DNA of 7,550 nucleotides, from the NCBI GenBank assembly GCA_036389695.1, contig DASVWG010000442.1, forward strand, positions 1 to 7,550, given 5' to 3'. Source of the stretch: JALZHR01 sp036389695 (GTDB lineage: Bacteria > Acidobacteriota > Blastocatellia > Pyrinomonadales > Pyrinomonadaceae). The position numbers and the translations under genes are program-made. This document shows positions 1 through 5,988 of this stretch, in pieces; the stretch's first letter is position 1, and every line of letters starts with the position of its first letter. A model generated the notes under the pieces. The model was not told where the DNA came from. It ran no database searches and saw only the letters and a list, made by a program, of their open reading frames with translations.

Positions 1-41
1 ATATATTAATGCCAAAGATTTAATTTTCAGCATAATTTTTC

Positions 42-86
42 CTTTCCGCCGGTGGCGGCGAAATCTACCGGCGAAAGTATTTTTTA
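42..86 (+). terminator. Terminator-like hairpin for a plus-strand gene outside the window
   Basis: The arms are 42-53 and 67-77. CGCCGGT (47-53) pairs with ACCGGCG (67-73), and CTTT (42-45) pairs with AAAG (74-77), leaving one bulged C at 46 and a 13-base loop. On the plus strand it is followed by TATTTTTTA, a T-rich tail as in intrinsic terminators. On the minus strand the following bases are A-rich, so it suits a gene entering from the left better than the DUF2911 gene that ends at 95. It is an inference from structure only, and the matching gene is not in view. Confidence 0.4.
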
Positions 87-94
87 CAGCGAAG

Positions 95-1210
95 CTAATT
101 GATGTCTTTGCCCGCTTTCAGCTTTTCTATCATCGCCTGAACCGCTTTTTTATTGGCGTCGTTCGGCGCTAAAGCCAGAGCTTTGTTGGCAAACTCAAGG
201 GCTTTCGCGTAATCGCCGTTGGCGGACAAGCCTCTCGCCATTCCCGTCAGCGTGATAAATTGATTGGGGTTTTTGTTGTAATTAAACTGAAAAACTTCCA
301 GCGCGGCTTGCGGCTTCTTCGCGGCTAAAAGCTGTCTGCCGAATTGCTGAAGCTCGACGACGCTGCCATACGGCAGAGCGTTTTTGATGACCGCCGCCGC
401 CTCGTCCGCTCTGCCGAGCTTATCGAGAATCGCCGCTTTGGTCGAAAGCGCGGGAAACGAAGTCGGGTCGCCCGGAAACTGCTGCCCGCTCGCCCGCGTC
501 GCCCATTCGAGTCCTTTTTCCAGTTGATAATTATTCTGCAATGTCCAGCTCGCGGCGATGTTTAACGACTGCGAAGTAAAGCTGCGCGGGTTTTGCGATT
601 CGGCAACGAAAGCCTCGAATTGCTGCTTCAAATAATCCACTTCGACCTTGAAAGGTATCGACAGTTTTTCCCACGAAAGAGCGATTACCGCTGAGTTCGG
701 AGTTGAATCTGAAAACTCGTATTTCAAAAACTCGACGCTTTTCTCAAGCGGCTGAGGTTTTACTTTGACGCGCAGCGCATCTTCTTTTTCGTCGTAAAAA
801 AACGAGCCCCACGCGTCCGACCTTTTGGAAAAAATAATGATGCTTTCTGCCGGTTCATACGCGATAAAGAAACCGTATTTTCCTTTCGGCAGCGGTTGAC
901 CTTCGATTTTGACGTCGTTATCAAACTCGATGACGGTGTTTTCGTTCGCGCCCGCGCGCCACGGCGCGGGATTGCCGCTGCCGAAGCCCTGGTCGACAAA
1001 GCCCTTGTGAACGACTTCGCCCCAGATTTTACCTTCGCGCCCCTTGACCGCCGGGCGATGATAAGTAATCGTGACCTGCGTCAAACCGACTTGTTCGGAG
1101 ACGACGGCTTTTTTCGTATAGCCATTCGGAACCGCCGAGTTATACGGCACTTGTGCCTGCAACGGAACGGCAAACAAAATGATTGCCAGTAAAAATAAAT
1201 AATTTTTCAT
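95..1210 (-). CDS. Secreted DUF2911 domain protein with TPR-like tail
   Basis: Encodes 371 residues from the ATG at 1208-1210. Residues 1-20 form a signal peptide (Lys-Asn, a hydrophobic run, then PLQAQ), so the protein should be exported. About residues 37-185 match DUF2911: the family-typical tract TYHRPAVKGREGKIWG near 49-64, WRAGANE at 84-90, and a KGKYGFF strand near 109-115. Three TPR-like helical pairs follow at about 257-279, 289-318 and 323-351. DUF2911 proteins are common in Bacteroidota and Acidobacteriota; their biochemical role is unknown to me. The TPR part suggests protein contacts. An in-frame ATG at 1286-1288 would add 26 residues and has GGAG six bases ahead of it, but it would bury the signal peptide, so I prefer 1210, which itself has no clear Shine-Dalgarno. 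Two hairpins upstream (1359-1441) separate it from the CHRD/VCBS gene, so it is probably transcribed on its own. Confidence 0.85.
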   Translation of the reverse strand: MKNYLFLLAIILFAVPLQAQVPYNSAVPNGYTKKAVVSEQVGLTQVTITYHRPAVKGREGKIWGEVVHKGFVDQGFGSGNPAPWRAGANENTVIEFDNDVKIEGQPLPKGKYGFFIAYEPAESIIIFSKRSDAWGSFFYDEKEDALRVKVKPQPLEKSVEFLKYEFSDSTPNSAVIALSWEKLSIPFKVEVDYLKQQFEAFVAESQNPRSFTSQSLNIAASWTLQNNYQLEKGLEWATRASGQQFPGDPTSFPALSTKAAILDKLGRADEAAAVIKNALPYGSVVELQQFGRQLLAAKKPQAALEVFQFNYNKNPNQFITLTGMARGLSANGDYAKALEFANKALALAPNDANKKAVQAMIEKLKAGKDIN

Positions 1211-1285
1211 ATTTTTGAATTGAGAGCGTAAACAAACCGCGAAATAATTGAATTTTTTATGCCCGATGTAAACCGAATCAAAAAT

Positions 1286-1305
1286 CATCTGAAGCTCCGA
1301 CTATA
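1286..1305 (-). promoter_or_regulatory. Competing start signals for the DUF2911 gene
   Basis: Read on the minus strand, a TATAGT hexamer (1300-1305) resembles a sigma-70 -10 box and is followed by GGAG (1295-1298), six bases ahead of the ATG at 1286-1288. The two readings conflict. If TATAGT is the -10 box, transcription begins too near this ATG for GGAG to work as its ribosome site, and the ATG at 1210 is used after an untranslated leader of about 80 bases. If GGAG is used, the protein begins 26 residues earlier. No convincing -35 box was seen. The signal peptide supports the first reading. Confidence 0.3.
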
Positions 1306-1350
1306 TCAAAGATTATTCGTCTTCCGATTGAATTTTAGATGTTCCTTTTT

Positions 1351-1399
1351 TAATAAAAGAAGGTAATGAACCTCGGCTGCTGACGAATTCATTACCTTC
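1351..1399 (-). terminator. Hairpin with U-rich tail, terminator for the CHRD/VCBS transcript
   Basis: GAAGGTAATGAA (1359-1370) and its exact reverse complement (1388-1399) form a perfect 12-bp stem with a 17-base loop. On the minus strand the stem is followed by TTTTATTA (1358 down to 1351), a short U-rich tail. This is the expected arrangement for an intrinsic terminator of the minus-strand gene ending at 1511. The stem is AT-rich, so it may be weak alone and act together with the hairpin at 1407-1441. Confidence 0.5.
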
Positions 1400-1406
1400 C
1401 GTCCGG

Positions 1407-1441
1407 GATTCGGCTTTAGAAAACAAATCTAAAGCCGAATC
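1407..1441. repeat. Perfect 14-bp hairpin
   Basis: GATTCGGCTTTAGA (1407-1420) and its exact reverse complement (1428-1441) flank a 7-base loop, AAACAAA. No T-run follows on either strand, so it is not a standard intrinsic terminator. On the minus strand it lies 69 bases past the CHRD/VCBS stop codon and immediately before the hairpin at 1359-1399. It could protect the 3' end of that message, pause polymerase ahead of the second hairpin, or belong to a dispersed palindromic repeat. Confidence 0.6.
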
Positions 1442-1510
1442 TCTGATTACGAAGCGCCCGGAAGCCCGTTTGTTGAAATTAAACGACTCCGGATTTTAGA
1501 ATTCATTGTT

Positions 1511-2914
1511 TTATCTAAATTCCAAAACCTCCTCGCTGTAAACAGGCAGCCCGACTTGCCGTTCTTCAGGTATTTGTTCTGCGGGTCTCTGGTCGCCGGT
1601 TTGCCCGAAATCAACGTGACGTGACGTTTGCGTCGCGCTTTGAAAGATGTGCCAGGTATACGGTCCGCTTCCGCCGGGGATGCTTTGCCGGGAGACAAAA
1701 TCGGTTTTGCCGTCGCCGTCATAATCACCGAACAGAGGAAAGAAGGCATTCGTAGCACTTCCCCACGCTATATAATACATCTGTCCGTCGGAACTTCGGC
1801 GGACAAAAAACGTGCGTTTTCCGTTCACGCCGCGTTGTACCATAGCGTCTTGTTTACCGTCGCCGTCAACGTCAATCTGGAAGAAAAAGAATGGACCCTC
1901 GTTAGATAAGCCCCACTGAAATGCCTGCAATTGTCCGTTAGAGCTGTTGCGTATATACCAGAAACGCAATCCGTTTTCGGCGCGGGTAACGCATAAATCA
2001 GCTTTGCCGTCGCCGTCGTAATCACCGACTGCCGGAGCATCATTGGCTGTTCCCCAATATTCATAGCGGGGATTGCCGGTCGAGCTTTCGATGATGTACC
2101 AGACGCCGGTTGCGCGGCGCATAACCGCGACGTCCAGCTTGCCGTCGCCGTCATAATCGGCGGGAACGAATGCATCTGAGCCGGTAGGCGCAAACTGTCC
2201 CCAAGTTAGGGTGCGTACTGAATTGGTTTCGCTTTGCAGGATAAACCACGTGATGACGTTGTTTTCATCGAGGTTCCACGCCACGCGGTCGGCTCTGCCG
2301 TCGCCGTCGAAATCGCCCAAATTATTGACAATCCCGGGCATGTCGTCAAGTCCCCTGCCGACCTCAATAGAAGCAGTGACATTGTTTTCCAAACTGTTTA
2401 ATGTATAGAACGTGAAGTTTGAAGCGCGAAAAACGACGAGGTCCGTGCGCCCGTCGCCGTCATAATCGGCTGGTATATTGGCTCGTTTGACCTGCCCGCG
2501 TATCTCGCCGCCCGTAAAATTAGCGGTGTGAATGTTGATGTACCATTTATTTGAGCGCAGCTCGGCGACCTGCGCGGGCGTCGTGTTAAAGACGAGCGGA
2601 CCGATGGTGCCGGTTGTGCCGCCGGTAAAAGAAAAGTCGAAACGAATCGGACCGCTGACGCCGACCGGTCCGTTATCGTGAATGTGCGCTCCGACCACAT
2701 TTGAAGATAAATTTCGATACCTGCACTCGACCGAAACCTGCGTTTCTGTGGCGTTAAGCGTGACGAAACAAGTGCCGCTGCCGGGCGAATTGTTCGCCGG
2801 CACTTCCTGTCTGCCGTTTAAGTAGACGGAAAATTGCGGCGCCGCCGCCGCCGTTATCGAAAACACCATTGCCGACAAAATGATTGCCAGCGTTAAGAAA
2901 ATTTTTCTTTGCAT
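1511..2914 (-). CDS. Secreted CHRD domain protein with six VCBS/FG-GAP repeats
   Basis: Encodes 467 residues. Residues 1-25 are a clear signal peptide ending in AAAA. About residues 28-142 form a CHRD domain, with LNGRQEVPA near 32-40, the HIH motif at 77-79 and the typical ending YINIHT...GGEIRGQ. Six calcium-loop repeats follow, each of the D-x-D-G-D-G-x-x-D type, starting at residues 150, 201, 253, 298, 348 and 397; the spacing of 45-52 residues fits blades of an FG-GAP/VCBS beta-propeller. The protein is probably secreted or surface-bound and calcium-stabilised; no catalytic residues are apparent. After residue 440 a tail of about 27 charged residues has no repeat signature and no recognised sorting signal. 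The start is supported by AAGGAG (2926-2931), 11 bases upstream. Two small reading frames precede it closely on the same strand, so it may be the last gene of a short operon. Its partner or ligand is unknown. Confidence 0.88.
   Translation of the reverse strand: MQRKIFLTLAIILSAMVFSITAAAAPQFSVYLNGRQEVPANNSPGSGTCFVTLNATETQVSVECRYRNLSSNVVGAHIHDNGPVGVSGPIRFDFSFTGGTTGTIGPLVFNTTPAQVAELRSNKWYINIHTANFTGGEIRGQVKRANIPADYDGDGRTDLVVFRASNFTFYTLNSLENNVTASIEVGRGLDDMPGIVNNLGDFDGDGRADRVAWNLDENNVITWFILQSETNSVRTLTWGQFAPTGSDAFVPADYDGDGKLDVAVMRRATGVWYIIESSTGNPRYEYWGTANDAPAVGDYDGDGKADLCVTRAENGLRFWYIRNSSNGQLQAFQWGLSNEGPFFFFQIDVDGDGKQDAMVQRGVNGKRTFFVRRSSDGQMYYIAWGSATNAFFPLFGDYDGDGKTDFVSRQSIPGGSGPYTWHIFQSATQTSRHVDFGQTGDQRPAEQIPEERQVGLPVYSEEVLEFR
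1709..2467. repeat. Six DNA-level repeats encoding the calcium loops
   Basis: An 18-19 base GC-rich unit close to GCCGTCGCCGTCATAATC recurs at 1709-1726, 1857-1875, 2006-2023, 2141-2158, 2297-2314 and 2450-2467, about 135-157 bases apart. Each copy encodes the DxDGDG loop of one VCBS repeat on the minus strand. The near-identity at DNA level could permit recombination that changes repeat number. It is part of the gene and not a separate element. Confidence 0.85.
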
Positions 2915-2925
2915 CTTACTTTGTA

Positions 2926-2931
2926 CTCCTT
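2926..2931 (-). promoter_or_regulatory. Shine-Dalgarno site of the CHRD/VCBS gene
   Basis: AAGGAG on the minus strand lies 11 bases ahead of the ATG at 2912-2914. It is the strongest Shine-Dalgarno match among the complete genes here, and it fixes the start at the signal peptide. Confidence 0.7.
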
Positions 2932-2957
2932 AAATTTTGAACTGCTGTAATTTGAAT

Positions 2958-3137
2958 TCAATAAACCGAGGTTGATGTTTTGACCTTAGAGGTTATTTCT
3001 TTAAGCGATTCACGTTTATGAAGCAGCCATTCGGTCAATGTTTTTAATGATTCAACTCGATTTCCAACCGGTTTGAGATTTTTCAGATTTTCTAAAATAA
3101 GCTCCGAAATCCTCAAACTCTTTTTGCTCTGAGACAA
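2958..3137 (-). CDS. Possible small helical protein, 59 residues, TTG start
   Basis: Below the CxxC gene the minus strand is open for 60 codons, from a TTG at 3135-3137 (straight after an in-frame TAG at 3138-3140) to a TGA at 2958-2960. The product has no ATG. It is rich in Leu, Lys, Glu and Ser, and hydrophobic residues recur every three to four positions (for example ISELILENLKNL near 10-21 and LTEWLLHKRESL near 34-45), which suggests one or two amphipathic helices. It has no signal peptide or cysteine. It starts 32 bases past the CxxC stop codon and ends 43 bases before the CHRD/VCBS start, as an operon member would. Against it: there is no good Shine-Dalgarno, the region is AT-rich, and a 60-codon open stretch can occur by chance. 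It could also be the remnant of a longer gene. I recognise no family. Confidence 0.4.
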   Translation of the reverse strand: MSQSKKSLRISELILENLKNLKPVGNRVESLKTLTEWLLHKRESLKEITSKVKTSTSVY

Positions 3138-3169
3138 CTATTTATTGATTCATCTCATCTTTTTTATTA

Positions 3170-3424
3170 CTAAAATAGGCATAAAGATCTTAGACAAATC
3201 CGCGGCGCTTCCAGATTTTGGTAGCGAAAGTGAATGCGCCGATTTTCCATCATCGAACGAATCGCTTCGACGCTGTGCCCGCTCAGCAGCGCCGCTTGCT
3301 GAAGCGGCAGCATACTGACTTCTCGCCCGCAATCAGCGCACCAAGCCCGCACGAAAGTTCGCTTTCGTTTTATGATTAAGGTTTCGCTGGTTTCAATAAA
3401 AACTTCCGTCCGGTTTTTTGCCAT
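3170..3424 (-). CDS. Small CxxC protein with excisionase-like helix-turn-helix segment
   Basis: Encodes 84 residues from ATG 3422-3424, with AAAGGA (3430-3435) five bases ahead. The layout is a beta-rich, Lys/Arg-rich N-terminus (FIETSETLIIKRKR, 9-22), a CxxC pair at C29 and C32, then a segment resembling the first helix-turn-helix of MerR/excisionase proteins (about 41-66, ending NRRIHF), and a C-terminal ICLRSL (76-81). From memory, small proteins with this order (FIET start, single CxxC, VSxRTIYRWVE-like helix, ICLNSL end) recur in Acidobacteriota genomes. Their function is not established, and this copy is divergent in the putative recognition helix. C77 and C82 near the end could complete a four-cysteine metal site with C29/C32, which is inference. 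Its last codons carry one arm of an 18-base inverted repeat whose other arm lies in its own 5' leader. It is divergent from the winged-helix gene and may be first in an operon with 2958-3137 and the CHRD/VCBS gene. It may bind DNA or a protein partner. Confidence 0.75.
   Translation of the reverse strand: MAKNRTEVFIETSETLIIKRKRTFVRAWCADCGREVSMLPLQQAALLSGHSVEAIRSMMENRRIHFRYQNLEAPRICLRSLCLF
3190..3207 (+). repeat. Left arm of 18-bp inverted repeat
   Basis: TTAGACAAATCCGCGGCG here is the exact reverse complement of 3449-3466. This arm lies inside the CxxC gene and encodes its residues 73-78 (APRICL) plus one base of the next codon. A family-like C-terminus is encoded here, so this arm is probably the ancestral one and the arm in the leader the copy. 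Confidence 0.85.
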
Positions 3425-3448
3425 TTATTTCCTTTTTCTAAATCCAGC

Positions 3449-3466
3449 CGCCGCGGATTTGTCTAA
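3449..3466 (-). repeat. Right arm of 18-bp inverted repeat, in the CxxC gene leader
   Basis: Exact reverse complement of 3190-3207, lying 25 bases ahead of the CxxC start codon and upstream of its ribosome site. Weaker similarity continues inward (AAATC at 3440-3444) and outward (TTT at 3471-3473), so the duplicated stretch may first have been about 30-40 bases. In the minus-strand message the two arms could pair and enclose the whole coding region. Confidence 0.85.
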
Positions 3467-3547
3467 AACGTTTGAATATTTCGAATGAGGAAAACCAAAG
3501 TGCAGTTGTTGCTGTTGTTGTCACCTAACTTCTCAAACCGCAAATTG

Positions 3548-3577
3548 TTGACGTCTCCCTCATCCGCCACTAACAAT
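3548..3577 (+). promoter_or_regulatory. Candidate sigma-70 promoter of the winged-helix gene
   Basis: TTGACG (3548-3553) matches five of six -35 consensus bases. It is followed after 18 bases by AACAAT (3572-3577), which matches four of six -10 bases. Transcription would start near 3584, just before the heptamer array and about 75 bases ahead of the ATG at 3658. No experimental support is available. Confidence 0.35.
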
Positions 3578-3592
3578 AAGAAACTTTCGTCT

Positions 3593-3642
3593 TGAAAGTC
3601 TTGAAAGTTATGTGAAAGTTCGTTTGAAATTTTTATGAAAGA
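3593..3642 (+). promoter_or_regulatory. Array of five TGAAAGT-like heptamers, candidate operator
   Basis: TGAAAGT occurs at 3593, 3602 and 3613, followed by the variants TGAAATT at 3625 and TGAAAGA at 3636. The steps are 9, 11, 12 and 11 bases. OmpR/PhoB-type winged helices are known to bind head-to-tail direct repeats about one helical turn apart, so the array fits binding by the protein encoded at 3658. It lies between the candidate promoter and the start codon, where binding would tend to repress, which suggests autoregulation. The sites and the effect are inferred. Confidence 0.4.
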
Positions 3643-3657
3643 CTTTTCAAATACGTT

Positions 3658-5943
3658 ATGAGCAACAAAACACTACTGTTTTTCAAATTCGACGATTTTT
3701 GTCTGGACATCGACGAGCGATGCCTGAGCTTTCAAAATCAGCCGGTTTCGCTGACGCCGAAGGCTTTTCAAACTCTCGTTCTATTGCTGCGCAATCAGGG
3801 AAAGGTGGTTGAAAAGGAATGTTTTCTCAATGAAGTCTGGGCGGATACGTTTGTCGAGGAAACGACGCTGTCGCAAAATATCCTGACCTTGCGAAAAACT
3901 CTGAGCCGCTTTCAGAAGGACAAAGAATTTATCGTCACGGTTCCGCGTCGCGGTTATCAATTTGTCGGCGAGGTGCAGGAAATCGCGCGCGCCGAAGAAA
4001 CAAACGAAGAAACAGCCGAAGAAATATTTGTCGTCGAAAAACACACGCGGACGCACGTGGTCGCCGAGCAGCGCGAAATCCACGATTCAGCCGCGACGAA
4101 TTCCGAAACTGGCTCGGACAAAATCACGGTCAATTCACGCCAATTACTTTTAAAAAACGGTTTTTCATTACGGAAGGCGATTCCGGTCGGTTTGCTGGCG
4201 CTGCTGGCTTTTACCGTCGGCTACTTCGCCTCTTTCGGCTTTGAGTGGAAGCGGAGCTTTGCCGAATCGCAATTTAAAAAATTTCGGGTCGATAAGATTG
4301 TCGCCGATGCCGACATCCGAAACTCCGTGATTTCGCCGAACGGAAAGCATCTGGCGCTGGTGCAGGTGAAAAACGGCGTTCAATCGCTGTATCTGCGGCA
4401 AATCGAAAACGGCAACAGCGCCGAGATTGTTCCGCAAATCAACGGCACGTTTATCGGCGCGGCTTTTTCGCCCGACAGCGAGCAGATTTATTATTCCGTC
4501 AGCGAAAATCCCGAGCCGAAAAAATCCGCCGGCTCGACGCTCTATAAAATTTCCGTGCGCGGCGGCGCTTCGCGGGAAATTCTCCGTAATATAGACAGCC
4601 CGGCGGCGATTTCGCCCGACGAAAGCCGTCTCGCCTTCGTTCGCCGCGACCGCGACAGCCGGGAAACCGCGCTCGTCTTGACGGACATCGAAGGAAAAAA
4701 CGAGCGGATTCTGGCGGCTCGCCAACCGGAAAACGGATTTACAAACAGCGGCGTTTCCTGGTCGCCGGACGGAAGACTGCTTTCCGCGACCGTTTTTCAG
4801 CCTGAAAATAACCGGACATCGGTTCAAATCGCGGTCGTCGACGCCGAAACCGGCGAGCAAAAAACGATTTCACACGAAAACTGGATTTCGGCAGGTCAAA
4901 CCATCTGGCTCAAAGACGGCAGCGGAATTTTCGCCGTCGCTTACCGCGCAAAATCGCCGGGCTTAAACGACGAGCTTTGGATTGTTTCGTATCCGGACGG
5001 CAAAGCGCGCCTGGTAACCGAAGGCATCAACGGAAGTTACGGCATCAGCTTGAATGCCGAAACGAATTCGCTCGTCGCCGTCGAATCGAACAAATTCGCC
5101 TGTTTCCTGACCGCGCCGGTCGATAATCTATTTAAAAACACTCACGTTCTGACGACCATCTCGGACGAAAGCCCGCTGCCGTTCGGCGCGGATTGGACAA
5201 ACGACGGACGAATCGTCTATTCCGCGACGGACGACGGCAGCGCGGACATTTTCACCATCAGCGAGGACGGCAGCGAGCGAAAACAATTGACTTCCGACGC
5301 CAGCGCCGAAATCTCGCCGAAGCTTTCCGCCGACGGACGCTTTTTGATATTTATGTCGAATCGCACCGGGCAGATGGACGTCTGGCGCTCCGACGCCAAC
5401 GGCACGAACACAAAACAGCTCACCACGCAGGGAAACGTTAAAGATTCGATTATCGCGCCGGACGGCGAAGCGGTTTTTTATCTCGTTCAGGATTCCGAAA
5501 GCGCGGACGAAACGCTGTGGCGGGTTTCCATCAACGGCGAAAATCCGGTCAAGCTGACTAACCGGACGACCCGCTCGCCGCGTATTTCGCCCGACGGGAA
5601 AACGATTGCCTGTTATATTTCAAATCCCGCAACCGGCGCGATGATGCTCGCGCTCGTTTCAGCCGAGACGGGCGAAGTCTTAAAATATCCGGCGACGCCG
5701 CAAAACGACTCGATTCCTTTTCTCGATTGGTCAAAAGACGGCGAAAGCCTGTTTGTCGTGCTGCAAAGGAAAAAGCCTTTCAGCCTCTGGAAAATTCCCT
5801 TAAACGGCAGCCCGCCCGAACAATTGCGCGAATGGGAAAACGACGCGATTTTCCGGCTCGCCATTTCCAGAAACGGCGAAAGAATTTTTTACGAAGTCGG
5901 AAACCAATTAAACAGCGTCGTGCAATTTCAGAGTCTGGATTGA
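3658..5943 (+). CDS. Winged-helix DNA-binding protein with membrane span and TolB/WD40-like propeller
   Basis: Encodes 761 residues. About residues 7-106 form an OmpR/CadC-type winged helix, with LTPKAFQTLVLLLRNQGKVVEK at 32-53, VWADTFVEETTLSQNI at 60-75, and the wing motif TVPRRGYQFVGE at 94-105. An acidic, low-complexity linker follows (about 107-172), then one hydrophobic span at about 174-194. The rest is a beta-propeller of PD40/TolB-like strands with SPDG-type turns near 226, 271, 319, 369, 515, 557, 600, 644, 692 and 738. Known relatives (CadC, ToxR) place the winged helix in the cytoplasm and the sensor in the periplasm, so this is probably a one-component transmembrane regulator. No receiver domain or phosphoacceptor is present. 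The ligand is unknown. ATG 3658 sits where the family usually begins, but has no clear Shine-Dalgarno. A heptamer array just upstream may be its operator. No co-directional gene follows. Confidence 0.88.
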   Translation: MSNKTLLFFKFDDFCLDIDERCLSFQNQPVSLTPKAFQTLVLLLRNQGKVVEKECFLNEVWADTFVEETTLSQNILTLRKTLSRFQKDKEFIVTVPRRGYQFVGEVQEIARAEETNEETAEEIFVVEKHTRTHVVAEQREIHDSAATNSETGSDKITVNSRQLLLKNGFSLRKAIPVGLLALLAFTVGYFASFGFEWKRSFAESQFKKFRVDKIVADADIRNSVISPNGKHLALVQVKNGVQSLYLRQIENGNSAEIVPQINGTFIGAAFSPDSEQIYYSVSENPEPKKSAGSTLYKISVRGGASREILRNIDSPAAISPDESRLAFVRRDRDSRETALVLTDIEGKNERILAARQPENGFTNSGVSWSPDGRLLSATVFQPENNRTSVQIAVVDAETGEQKTISHENWISAGQTIWLKDGSGIFAVAYRAKSPGLNDELWIVSYPDGKARLVTEGINGSYGISLNAETNSLVAVESNKFACFLTAPVDNLFKNTHVLTTISDESPLPFGADWTNDGRIVYSATDDGSADIFTISEDGSERKQLTSDASAEISPKLSADGRFLIFMSNRTGQMDVWRSDANGTNTKQLTTQGNVKDSIIAPDGEAVFYLVQDSESADETLWRVSINGENPVKLTNRTTRSPRISPDGKTIACYISNPATGAMMLALVSAETGEVLKYPATPQNDSIPFLDWSKDGESLFVVLQRKKPFSLWKIPLNGSPPEQLREWENDAIFRLAISRNGERIFYEVGNQLNSVVQFQSLD

Positions 5944-5988
5944 GATAGAAAACTTGGCTGGCGATAGAGAATTTCGTGAAAGCACAAT

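Larger units (their letters stand above)
3425..3657. other. Divergent intergenic region
   Basis: This 233-base gap separates the minus-strand CxxC gene from the plus-strand winged-helix gene, and must hold the promoters for both. It contains the right arm of the inverted repeat (3449-3466), a short GTT/GCT triplet run (3505-3521), a candidate plus-strand promoter (3548-3577) and a TGAAAGT-like array (3593-3642). No convincing minus-strand promoter and no additional gene was seen. Confidence 0.7.

Noticed and set aside
1447..1758. Overlapping minus-strand frame past the end of the CHRD/VCBS gene, considered as a frameshifted continuation
   Set aside because: It contains no DGDG loop or other VCBS signature in any frame, and the main frame runs cleanly to its own stop codon at 1511.
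1709..2467. Regular GC-rich 18-base repeats resembling a CRISPR-like or other direct repeat array
   Set aside because: Spacing is about 135-157 bases and every copy encodes a DxDGDG calcium loop in one continuous reading frame, so they are protein repeats.
2952..2961. TTGAATTCAA palindrome upstream of the CHRD/VCBS gene, considered as an operator
   Set aside because: It is short, AT-rich and single, and overlaps the end of the possible 59-codon frame. Chance is a sufficient explanation.
3150..3332. Alternative 60-residue minus-strand frame overlapping the CxxC gene
   Set aside because: It is an out-of-frame shadow of the CxxC gene, which has a ribosome site and family-like features.
3505..3521. 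GTT/GCT triplet run resembling a microsatellite
   Set aside because: It spans only about 17 bases with an interruption, too short to treat as a functional repeat tract.
3069..3540. 10-base inverted pair CGGTTTGAGA (3069-3078) and its complement (3531-3540)
   Set aside because: A 10-base match across about 500 bases is expected by chance fairly often, and neither arm lies at a meaningful boundary.
4168..4860. Long minus-strand open frame of 230 residues opposite the winged-helix gene
   Set aside because: It lies wholly antisense to the clearly coding propeller region, has no recognisable domain, and is a product of GC-rich codon bias.
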